Below are positions 25,160 to 32,755 of a DNA stretch of 64,000 nt, piece after piece; position 1 is the stretch's first letter, and every line of letters starts with the position of its first letter. The notes under the pieces are model-generated. The model saw only the letters and a list, made by a program, of their open reading frames with translations. It was not told the origin of the DNA and did not search any database. A program made the translations under genes and the position numbers. This DNA comes from Natribaculum breve (GTDB lineage Archaea > Halobacteriota > Halobacteria > Halobacteriales > Natrialbaceae): positions 1 through 64,000 of the forward strand of contig NZ_CP095391.1 in assembly GCF_023008585.1 (NCBI RefSeq). The letters are read 5' to 3'.

Positions 25160-25948
25160 TCACTCGAGGAGGGGAACAGCTTTGGCCCACAGTTGTTGGA
25201 AGTACTGCTCAAACTCGGAGACGACTTGCGAATCTTTGATTCCGATCACACCGATCCGATCCTTACCGGATACTGGATGCAGAACATCGATCGTCGTCTC
25301 TACCTTATCCACTATATCAAACGAAAGCGTAATCTCAGGAATTGTTCTGACAGTTATGTCTGCAGACTGGTTTTCAATTAGGTGTGGGAATCGGTCAGGG
25401 AGTACGGTAACTGCCTTTTCACTTAATAGGAGGTCGACAGACAGATCTGCATTAGCACCCTCGAAAAAGCCTTCCACTTCAGATTGGAGTGTCTCCCAGG
25501 TCGCATCCTCGTAGGGAGGCCCAACGGCTGCCTGGACAACGTTCTCCGCGGTTCGCATATGCTGCTGGAGCGCTGTACTCATTTCGTCGCTCCCGAGCGA
25601 TCCGAGCCAGAAACTACTCTCTGTCGGTGGTGTCGGCAAAAGGGTCGAACGAACTGTTTCTGCTTTCTTGCGGTAACGATCCCACTCTTGCTTCAGGTCG
25701 TACGCACGCTCAGCCAGAAGCCTGTCGACGACGGTTTCTGGCCGTACGGCAACGTACCGATTTGGGTCGCTTGACTGTCTCCAAATCAGCTTGCGAGCTT
25801 CAAGGCCGTTTAGCACGTCGTAAATACGGCCTTTCGGGACCCCACTAGTATCGGAGAGTTCGGCCGCTGTCACCGCTCCCGTCACGAGAAGCGTTCGATA
25901 GACCTTCTCCTCGTAACTTGAGAGTCCAAGCTCGCCCAATTCCGTCAT
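25160..25948 (-). CDS. TrmB family transcription regulator
   Basis: 262 residues. The N-terminal winged helix is the TrmB type (LGLSSYEEKVYRTLLVTGAVTAAELSDTSGVPKGRIYDVLNGLEARKLI), followed by a coiled linker (YDLKQEWDRYRKKAETV) and a regulatory domain of about 150 residues. TrmB proteins sense sugars or other ligands. It is divergent from the SMR gene with 83 bp between starts, where AAACAAA and TTTGTTT form a 7+7 inverted repeat at 25968-25974/25988-25994, a candidate operator. ATG at 25948 is chosen; a TTG seven codons upstream is less likely. Confidence 0.87.
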   Translation of the reverse strand: MTELGELGLSSYEEKVYRTLLVTGAVTAAELSDTSGVPKGRIYDVLNGLEARKLIWRQSSDPNRYVAVRPETVVDRLLAERAYDLKQEWDRYRKKAETVRSTLLPTPPTESSFWLGSLGSDEMSTALQQHMRTAENVVQAAVGPPYEDATWETLQSEVEGFFEGANADLSVDLLLSEKAVTVLPDRFPHLIENQSADITVRTIPEITLSFDIVDKVETTIDVLHPVSGKDRIGVIGIKDSQVVSEFEQYFQQLWAKAVPLLE

Positions 25949-25967
25949 AGATTGTCGTTGCACATCC

Positions 25968-26010
25968 AAACAAATTGTAAGTGTTGTTTTGTTTCAATAG
26001 TCGTATATCG
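25968..26010. promoter_or_regulatory. Candidate operator and TATA box of the SMR gene
   Basis: AAACAAA (25968-25974) and TTTGTTT (25988-25994) are inverted with a 13-bp spacer in the trmB-SMR intergenic region. GTATATC at about 26002 is suitably 26 bp ahead of the SMR start for leaderless transcription. Binding by the adjacent TrmB protein is inferred. Confidence 0.45.
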
Positions 26011-26031
26011 GTGACTTCGAGACCTAACGAT

Positions 26032-26364
26032 ATGCATCCGTACATACTGCTTGCTGGTGCAATACTTTCCGAATTAATCGGGACAACTGCCCTCAAACTC
26101 TCCGACGGATTTTCACAACCGATTCCCAGTATCGGTGTTGTCCTTGGATACGGAGCGGCGTTCTATCTACTTTCCCTGACGCTAGAGAAATTACCGATCG
26201 GTGTCGTCTATGGAACGTGGGCAGCATTGGGGATTGTCGGTGTGGCAGTTATCGGAACTGTTGTTTTTGACGAGCCAGTCGATCTGGCAGGCCTGCTCGG
26301 AATCGTCCTCATCATCGGTGGTGTCTACTGCGTTAACGTGGTATCACAGATGTCTGCCCACTAA
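26032..26364 (+). CDS. SMR family multidrug efflux protein
   Basis: 110 residues, four transmembrane helices, small multidrug resistance family. The membrane glutamate is in helix 1 (ILSELIGTTALKLSDGF, Glu14 equivalent), YGTWAALGIVGVAVIG is the dimerisation helix 3, and helix 4 is GIVLIIGGVYCVNV. It would exchange protons for cationic drugs as an antiparallel dimer. It is probably controlled by the divergent TrmB gene. Confidence 0.93.
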   Translation: MHPYILLAGAILSELIGTTALKLSDGFSQPIPSIGVVLGYGAAFYLLSLTLEKLPIGVVYGTWAALGIVGVAVIGTVVFDEPVDLAGLLGIVLIIGGVYCVNVVSQMSAH

Positions 26365-26458
26365 GATAGTGGGACCGGGTCTGTGTAGAAAACAGCCGAA
26401 AAGTGGCACTGTGTTTCAACATCTTGTTCGCTCACTTTTGAGTATCTGTTTACCAACG

Positions 26459-27718
26459 ATGTCCAACCGTTATGACGTGATCATCGCTGGCGCAGGTCCA
26501 GCGGGGGCGCAGTGTGCTCGAGATCTGGCTGAACGTGGGTACGATGTTGTCGTCCTGGAAACCGAAGCAGAAGGTGAGTTCCCAGCTCAAAGCGACAAAT
26601 CTACCGGCGGAACGTTTGCATCGATGATGACCTCCTTCGGCATCCCAGACGACGTAGTCATGCACGCGACTGAATCAGTCGTTCTTGAATCACCAAATGA
26701 ACACTTTATCCAAGACCAGCCGGGCTTCGTCTTGGACTTCGAGGCGTTCAAGAAGTTCCTCGTTGAAGATGGCCGTCACAAGGGTGCTGAGTATCGGTTT
26801 GATGCTCGTGTCCGTGACCCCATCGTCGAGGATGGCGATCTTGTCGGTGTCCGTTACAATAGTGATCAGGAGGTCTTTGGCGAAATCGTTATCGATGCTA
26901 CGGGTCCGGCTGCGCCACTGGCCAAAGATCTGGCGATCGCCACTCTTGAGCGGAAGAACCACGCGATTGGTATTGAATACTTGTTCGAGGGCATTGATCT
27001 CAATCATCCTGATTTTGCTGATCTCACTGACGCGATGATGTTGCGGTTGGATCACGAGTACGCCCCTGGGGGGTACTCGTGGATCTTTCATACAGGTGAC
27101 GACACAGCGAAAGTCGGTATCTGTTACATCCAGAATGAACGCTATCAAGAAAACGCCATTCACGATCGTACCGTCGACGGGTATCTCGAACATTGGCTTG
27201 ATACTGATCCGCGGTTCGAGAACGCCAGACAAATCGCAGATAGTCCGGTTCGGGGATCAGCACATGTACAGCCCCCCGGATCAATGAGTACTGATTCGTT
27301 CATGGCAATTGGTGATACTGTCCCGTCAGTCGATCCTGTCTGGGGCGAGGGGATCTACAAGTGTATGAAATCCGCTCGAGCAGCTGCGATGACAGCCGAT
27401 CGTTGTCTGACGAGGACGAAAGACACCTCCGCTGAGGAGATGGCAGTCTACGACGACCTCTGGAAGGAGCAAGTTGCCCCCAGACAAGACCGACGATTGA
27501 TGATGACGAGGTTACTATACCTTGCACCAAACGAACGGTACGACCGGCTTTTGCGAGATCTAAATGAACTCTCTCGAGATACCCTTTCAGATATTAACGA
27601 TGGGAGAAAGCGGGAAATTGTAAAGTTGTTATATCCCAGTGATCTATCCTACCTCTGGAAATATTGGCGAGAAACACGATCTGGAATCACCTCTTATTCG
27701 CCTTCAGGGATTTCGTAG
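26459..27718 (+). CDS. FAD-dependent geranylgeranyl reductase family protein
   Basis: 419 residues. The N-terminal dinucleotide-binding fold (VIIAGAGPAGAQCARDLAERGYDVVVLE) and the second FAD motif (FMAIGDTVPSVDPVWGEGI, about 282-300) place it in the geranylgeranyl reductase/halogenase-like group. Archaeal members saturate the isoprenoid chains of membrane lipids or quinones. It may be co-transcribed with the SMR gene 94 bp upstream. The exact substrate cannot be read from sequence; membership in an export cassette hints at a resistance role, unproven. Confidence 0.82.
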   Translation: MSNRYDVIIAGAGPAGAQCARDLAERGYDVVVLETEAEGEFPAQSDKSTGGTFASMMTSFGIPDDVVMHATESVVLESPNEHFIQDQPGFVLDFEAFKKFLVEDGRHKGAEYRFDARVRDPIVEDGDLVGVRYNSDQEVFGEIVIDATGPAAPLAKDLAIATLERKNHAIGIEYLFEGIDLNHPDFADLTDAMMLRLDHEYAPGGYSWIFHTGDDTAKVGICYIQNERYQENAIHDRTVDGYLEHWLDTDPRFENARQIADSPVRGSAHVQPPGSMSTDSFMAIGDTVPSVDPVWGEGIYKCMKSARAAAMTADRCLTRTKDTSAEEMAVYDDLWKEQVAPRQDRRLMMTRLLYLAPNERYDRLLRDLNELSRDTLSDINDGRKREIVKLLYPSDLSYLWKYWRETRSGITSYSPSGIS

Positions 27719-27738
27719 CTTTCACGCCTAACCCTCTT

Positions 27739-28490
27739 TACAGCGGATAGCGTGCTGATGGACCGGGAGTTCGACAGCCAGCACGTTTTGGAGATGATCA
27801 GCCAACGTGGACTCTCGTACGTCGTGCCGAAGCGGATGCAGACCAGCGAGAAGGCTCAGTCCAAGCGGCTATCGAACACGAGAAAGATCACTACGAGACG
27901 ACTCGGAAGCTTCACCTCGGCAAGAACGAGTGGCACGAGACGACGCTGATTTACCGCCGGAAAGAGGACTCAGAGCATGACGATCATCGACAGTACTTGG
28001 TCTTCATGTCCAATCACGGCGGGTGTTTTCTGAGTGAGTATGGCTATCGGTGGGAAATCGAGAGCGGCTACAGGTCGATTAAGCGGTTCATGGCTGCGAC
28101 AACCTCGAAGGATTTCAGGCTACGGTTCTTCTACTTCGCGTTCGCGTGTCTGTTGTACTCGATTTGGCGAGCTATCGATCTGCTCGTCCAGGTTGAGTTG
28201 ACTGGCGAGTACGAGCACGCGCCGGTCGTGATGGCTGATAACACATTGACGCTGCTGAAGAAGGAGACTGGGATCGGATAGCAGGGCCCTCGCTCTGGGT
28301 CAGCGCAGATTCCCGAGTGGCAACGCTATCGAGCATTTCGAGAGAACGACGATTTGGTTGTTAGTACGACAGGAAGAAGCGAACGAAGGGAGATCTGAAG
28401 CAGTCTGTTCACTGATTCAGCTGAAATCACGCATCACAGCCACGCTAAATCCGCTGTAGTCTCAACATCCACTGCCCCCAGTAGTTGAGG
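27739..28490 (+). pseudogene. Remnant of DDE IS (3' half of transposase, frameshifted)
   Basis: The region starts with VLMDREFDSQHVLEMISQRGLSYVVPKRMQTSEKAQ, which matches the intact transposase at 32801-34477, but the frame breaks after about 27900 and is recovered from about 27930 to 28281 (WRAIDLLVQVELTGEYEHAPVV). The non-coding 3' end continues to about 28490. At least one frameshift exists and the 5' half is absent. Same orientation as the copies at 21.4 kb and 32.8 kb. Confidence 0.85.
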
Positions 28491-28528
28491 CTGGTCGTCT
28501 CAATGCATATGGCATTCTAGCGAAGTTC

Positions 28529-28537
28529 ATAAATAGT
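28529..28537 (+). promoter_or_regulatory. TATA box of the PIN toxin-antitoxin operon
   Basis: ATAAATAGT lies about 30 bp before the ATG at 28564, consistent with a leaderless archaeal promoter. Confidence 0.45.
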
Positions 28538-28563
28538 ATGAAGACGTAGTCTGGGATAGAACG

Positions 28564-28920
28564 ATGGCTCGAATCACCGGCTCCTATCCAGACGATCTCG
28601 ACCTCCTCATCGAGGGTGCTGTCGAGGCTGGTGTGTTCGGGGGCAAGAGCGATGCGTTACGCGAGTTCGTGCGTGAATACTTCGAAGACCACGAGAACGA
28701 ACGTATTGCAGCTGCCGTCGCCCTCTACGAACGCGAGCGGATCACACTCGGTGATGCCGCCAGACTCGCTGATGTCGACCGCTGGACGATGCGTGACATC
28801 CTCCGTGAGCACGGCGTTGAACTTCGCCTCGGGCTCGTTGACGAAGACGACGCAGCCTACGAGGTAGAGGCAGCACGTGAACTCGAATTCGATGATGAGG
28901 ACTCGTCTGATGAGGAGTAA
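28564..28920 (+). CDS. UPF0175 family antitoxin-like HTH protein
   Basis: 118 residues. A ribbon-like start (ITGSYPDDLDLLIEGAVEAG), a helix-rich middle and an HTH (ITLGDAARLADVDRWTMRDILREHGV) match the UPF0175 family, which is regularly found upstream of DUF3368/PIN toxins. The C-terminus is an acidic tail. The next gene begins 8 bp downstream. Together they form a type II toxin-antitoxin pair; toxicity is inferred from family and order. Confidence 0.85.
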   Translation: MARITGSYPDDLDLLIEGAVEAGVFGGKSDALREFVREYFEDHENERIAAAVALYERERITLGDAARLADVDRWTMRDILREHGVELRLGLVDEDDAAYEVEAARELEFDDEDSSDEE

Positions 28921-28928
28921 CGTATTAA

Positions 28929-29435
28929 ATGGCAGGTAACGATCTCCCAGCGAACCCGAGCGTCTTGAACACGACTGTCCTCTCGAATTTTGCGTACATC
29001 GATCAGCTGTGGGTAGTTGCTGGCCTCTCTGGAATCTGTACGGTACCAGTCGTTCGTGAGGAGCTCGAACACGGCGTCGATAACTACCCATATCTCCAGG
29101 AAGCACTCGATACGCTTGATGACGAGATCCCGGTCGCGCCAATCTCGGACACCGTCGCAAATAGAGAGGCGGTTGTCAGTGATCACCTCGATCCAGGGGA
29201 AGCACAGGCGTTCGCCCTCGCCGATGCACACGACGGCCGGCTGCTGACAGACGACGGAGATGCCCGGTCGTTTGCGAAAGACCAGGGCGTGACCGTTGTT
29301 GGATCGGTCGGCGTTCTGTTGGCTGCAATCGATGCTGGGAAGATCGATGAAGCTACTGCTGACGAGTGGCTGTCGACGTGGATCGATGAGATCGGCTACT
29401 ACGTCCCGTATCGAACGATCTCGAAGTATCGATGA
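28929..29435 (+). CDS. PIN-domain toxin-like protein (DUF3368)
   Basis: 168 residues. It begins like a PIN nuclease (VLNTTVLSNFAYIDQL) except that the first catalytic position is NTTVLSN where most have (N/D)(A/T)S: the first Asp is replaced by Asn. Other acidic positions remain (VREELEHGV, LDPGEAQAFALA, LLTDDGDARSFA). PIN toxins cleave RNA. Pairing with UPF0175 supports DUF3368. The Asn may weaken metal binding; homologues should be checked before calling it inactive. Confidence 0.83.
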   Translation: MAGNDLPANPSVLNTTVLSNFAYIDQLWVVAGLSGICTVPVVREELEHGVDNYPYLQEALDTLDDEIPVAPISDTVANREAVVSDHLDPGEAQAFALADAHDGRLLTDDGDARSFAKDQGVTVVGSVGVLLAAIDAGKIDEATADEWLSTWIDEIGYYVPYRTISKYR

Positions 29436-29490
29436 CTGATTTAGAGTTCGAAACACCTGATTAGTGTGCCCGTGAACACGTCTATTACCG

Positions 29491-30399
29491 ATGAGTGAAG
29501 CCGACAGACGGCTGTCCGAGGAGAGCGAGCAACGGTTTCTAGACCTGTACGCCCATCTGTTGGTGTATGTCAACGACCGATTCGAGGTCATCGAAGAGAT
29601 CGAAACGGTCGCTGATCTTGAACAGCACTACACTGACGAGCTTCTCCCGCTCCGAAACACGCTGTACAACGAGTCGACGACAGACTTGATTGAGGACTTC
29701 GTTGAAGAGAACCCTCCCGACCTGTCGGAGACTGATCTCGAACAGGTCGCAGCGTGGACTGACTTCGTCGCCGGCGAGTTCGTCGTCGTCCGCTATCGCG
29801 AGGACGATGCGATCTTCCTCGATTGGACAGAACCGCCGAAAGCATACGCAGTCCGTCCGGCTCGGCTTCCGTTCGCCGAACTGTGGGATGAATCTGCGCT
29901 GCCAGTCCCTGTTTCGAGTGTCGTCCTATTGCCGTTCGAGGACCAGATCGTCTACGATGGGTGGATCGGGGTCAAGAACATCATCTTCGGGGGCTCGCTC
30001 AGCACTGACATCGATGACGAGTATGAGGAGGCGAAACATCGCTTCGGCATCATCGACTCGCTTCCAGTACCCGAGGAAGACGAAAAGACGGACGCCGAGG
30101 AGTTGCGCTTCTACATGAAGAACAAGCGCAACCGAGAGCGATACGCGTCGGAGATCGAGCAGTTGCGGGAGAAAACCGACGAACTGGAGCGGATTTACCA
30201 CCAAGAAATGGGGAAGGCCCGAGCCCGCAGCTTGGGTCGCGAACTGCGCGAGTTGGAACTCAACGAAGCCTATGTAGCGATCTATGATGACTGGATCATC
30301 ACTAGTGCCCCCTCCGAACCCGAGGTTCGCAAGCTACTCGAAGAGATTATGCCCGCTGGGAAGGCTGACCACCCCTACATCTACCACTTCGATCCCTGA
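29491..30399 (+). CDS. Uncharacterised protein with C-terminal coiled coil
   Basis: 302 residues, not recognised. The N-terminal half is acidic and helical, a beta-rich middle contains VSSVVLLPFEDQIVYDGWIGVKN, and residues about 205-250 form a charged coiled coil (NRERYASEIEQLREKTDELERIY). The end (YDDWIITSAPSEPEVRKLLEEI) is compact. It starts 55 bp after the PIN gene, in the same direction. The middle motif resembles stretches in proteins that travel with pRiA4b ORF-3 domains, one of which is encoded at 31850; a common function is possible but unknown. Confidence 0.75.
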   Translation: MSEADRRLSEESEQRFLDLYAHLLVYVNDRFEVIEEIETVADLEQHYTDELLPLRNTLYNESTTDLIEDFVEENPPDLSETDLEQVAAWTDFVAGEFVVVRYREDDAIFLDWTEPPKAYAVRPARLPFAELWDESALPVPVSSVVLLPFEDQIVYDGWIGVKNIIFGGSLSTDIDDEYEEAKHRFGIIDSLPVPEEDEKTDAEELRFYMKNKRNRERYASEIEQLREKTDELERIYHQEMGKARARSLGRELRELELNEAYVAIYDDWIITSAPSEPEVRKLLEEIMPAGKADHPYIYHFDP

Positions 30400-30414
30400 C
30401 CGAGAGTCCACAGC

Positions 30415-30774
30415 CTACGACTGGAGTTGCGTGACAGTCGACGCGATTTCGCTTTTGGTCGGTACGCCGGAGAACTCGAACACGCTGTCTCCGACACCGA
30501 AGGCGTACCTCTGGTAGGAGACGTCGGCGTGAATCCAGCATTCGACATCGCTGTCTGTTGCCTCATACTTGGCTTCGGCTGTATTCTCTCCGTGTTTCAG
30601 CACGTTGAGCAGGTACTCTTCGATACGTCGTGCATTCGCGATTCGCAAGAGATGGTCGGCAGCGACGTTGTCCAACACGTCTGCTGGGGTTCCGTATCCG
30701 TCGCCGACGAGATAGAACTCGCCGTCGTATTCGTGTGACCCGACCTGGACACGGAGTGAGTACGTCTCAGCCAT
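30415..30774 (-). CDS. Hypothetical protein
   Basis: 119 residues from ATG 30774 (MAETYSLRVQVGSHEYDGEFYL), opposite in direction to its neighbours. It appears to be a single small alpha/beta domain with a beta-rich start and VECWIHADVSYQRYAFGVGDSV near the end. No family recognised. The stop lies 15 bp from the stop of the 302-residue gene, so the two are convergent. Confidence 0.65.
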   Translation of the reverse strand: MAETYSLRVQVGSHEYDGEFYLVGDGYGTPADVLDNVAADHLLRIANARRIEEYLLNVLKHGENTAEAKYEATDSDVECWIHADVSYQRYAFGVGDSVFEFSGVPTKSEIASTVTQLQS

Positions 30775-30881
30775 ATCGGTAGTTCCGAAGAGACACGTAT
30801 CAGACTGTTTGTTACGGAGACTACCCACCGATGGCCGCGTTGTGAACAAGATTTAGTCGGAATGGCACGCAACCACACTAT

Positions 30882-31853
30882 ATGTCTTTCACCGCCAGCT
30901 GGCACACGCTTCTCGACGAGCTCGACGACCTTCACGAGAGTGCGACGCTCATCACGCCGCTCTCCCATCAGCGATTTCGTATTACTGACGTGCAGGACGC
31001 TCGCGTCATCATTCAGTTCGAAGCTAGAGACGAGACGCGGCCGCTCCAGCGAGACCAGTTCGAAACGCTCTATCGACGGATCCAGGATGTCCCGGACGGA
31101 TTTGACCTTGATCGCCTTCCGGCGGATGCCGATCCGTATCCTGCGGTGTGGAGTGTCCATCCACGGTTCGAGGTTGATGAGAATGCTGGTGTCATCACAC
31201 AATCGGAAGTTTCGACGGCAACACAGGTGGTGGGTGTAGAGCAGGAACCAACGGACGAGGAACGAACTGAACCCGACGGACTTGATGTCTACTCTGACGC
31301 ACTCCTCCTCATCGACGCACTCGAACGCCACGATGTGACTGCTCTTTCTGAACTGGAGACGGACGCGTTGGTGAATCTCTACACCCTGCTTTCGGATGTC
31401 CAGCGAGATGCTAACGAATTCCGCAAGGAGATCGCGGATGTCCTCCTCGCTCGGCTCCATCACGACCGCCCGGTTTCCGGGCAGTATGGCTCCGTCCAAC
31501 GGACGAGTCGCCGAAATCGCTCGCTCAAAGACGACGAGGAGGTGCTGGAACGCCTCGAGAACGCTGGGATCGACCGCGAACGTGTGCTGAGCGTCGACCG
31601 CTCGAAAGTCGATGAAGCGCTTGAAGTCACCACGCTCTCCGAATCCGATGTGTACGAAGTCGAAGAAAGCGAATACGTTCGCAAAGCGGAGGTTGATGAA
31701 GACGTGAAAGAGTCCCGATTGCAGGGGTTGAAAGACCGCCTTGCTGCCAGCGAGGACGATGAGGCGAACCAGCTACGAGCGGAGATAGAGGAGCTCGAGC
31801 AGCGTATCGACGACCTCACCAGCTTCCGCACAGGTACGGAGATGCAAGGATGA
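30882..31853 (+). CDS. Uncharacterised protein upstream of pRiA4b gene
   Basis: 323 residues, no family recognised. The N-terminal about 85 residues look like a small mixed alpha/beta domain (ITPLSHQRFRITDVQDARVIIQF), then an acidic helical region, and residues about 275-315 make a coiled coil (RLAASEDDEANQLRAEIEELEQRIDDL). Its stop overlaps the next start (ATGA at 31850), so it is translationally coupled to the pRiA4b ORF-3 protein, which suggests they act together. Confidence 0.72.
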   Translation: MSFTASWHTLLDELDDLHESATLITPLSHQRFRITDVQDARVIIQFEARDETRPLQRDQFETLYRRIQDVPDGFDLDRLPADADPYPAVWSVHPRFEVDENAGVITQSEVSTATQVVGVEQEPTDEERTEPDGLDVYSDALLLIDALERHDVTALSELETDALVNLYTLLSDVQRDANEFRKEIADVLLARLHHDRPVSGQYGSVQRTSRRNRSLKDDEEVLERLENAGIDRERVLSVDRSKVDEALEVTTLSESDVYEVEESEYVRKAEVDEDVKESRLQGLKDRLAASEDDEANQLRAEIEELEQRIDDLTSFRTGTEMQG

Positions 31854-32737
31854 CTGCCTACCGCTTTCGCGTCAAATTCGATCCCGACCCGACGTCGCTG
31901 TGGCGGGATATCGTCGTCGGCGCGGACAGAACCATCGCCGAGTTCCAGTCGGCGATCAACTCCGCAGTCGGACTCGATCAGGGCCACCTCTGGTTCGTCG
32001 GGAAAAATGAAGACTTCTGGGACAGCGCCGTGAAATACCAGTGCCCGCAAGAGTACGAAGAGTCGCTTGGTGGCGATCCGATATTGCGTACCGAGCGGAT
32101 CGAGAACGCGGGTGATGTGACGATCGGTGAGATGACTCGTCAACTCGGTCTCGAACAGTACGACCGCATCTGCTATCTCTACGACTACGGCGACGAGTGG
32201 CGCTTCTACGCTATCCTGAAAGAGATTCTCAGCGAGGAACCGAGTGACACAGAGCCAACAGTCGTGAAAGAGAAAGGCGATCCGATCGACGATCAGTACG
32301 AGCCGTCGGGGGCCGATGAGAGCGGCCCTCTTCTGCCTGGTCCGCTGTATTCTGTACTTCTAGAGACAGCTGTGCCCGTTGCGGACCTCCGTGAACTGGA
32401 GGAGCACGAGGATATCGTCCACGTCCTTCCGTTACTCAGCATCGAAACCGGGTTCGGAGCAGTCTGTGAGCGGTTCGCGATTCAGTTCAAGGAAACAGGA
32501 TACGTCCTCGAAAATTTTCAGCCGGGGTGGCAGATCGTCGAGGAAGTCGATGGAGCAAACAAGACCGAAGAAGAACTTCTCGCCGCGCTTGCGGACGCAG
32601 TCCGCGAGTGGCACGCTGAAATCGCGGAGATCTCGGGAGCGATGACAGGACAGCACTTCGGCGAGGAAAATGTCGAAGCGATGCACGTCGAACTGGAAGC
32701 CGAACTCGAACGCAAGGGGTACGGCCACCTGTTGTAG
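31850..32737 (+). CDS. Plasmid pRiA4b ORF-3 family protein
   Basis: 295 residues. The N-terminal 140 residues carry the pRiA4b ORF-3 (PF07929) pattern: YRFRVKFDPDPTSLWRDIVV, FQSAINSAVGLDQGHLWFV and the YLYDYGDEWRFYAILKEI signature. The rest is unassigned and acidic. The domain occurs on plasmids and islands, often near toxin or restriction genes, and its biochemical role is unknown. Start by ATGA overlap with the previous gene. Confidence 0.8.
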   Translation: MTAYRFRVKFDPDPTSLWRDIVVGADRTIAEFQSAINSAVGLDQGHLWFVGKNEDFWDSAVKYQCPQEYEESLGGDPILRTERIENAGDVTIGEMTRQLGLEQYDRICYLYDYGDEWRFYAILKEILSEEPSDTEPTVVKEKGDPIDDQYEPSGADESGPLLPGPLYSVLLETAVPVADLRELEEHEDIVHVLPLLSIETGFGAVCERFAIQFKETGYVLENFQPGWQIVEEVDGANKTEEELLAALADAVREWHAEIAEISGAMTGQHFGEENVEAMHVELEAELERKGYGHLL

Positions 32738-32755
32738 TAGTCGTCCAGCCCTCTA

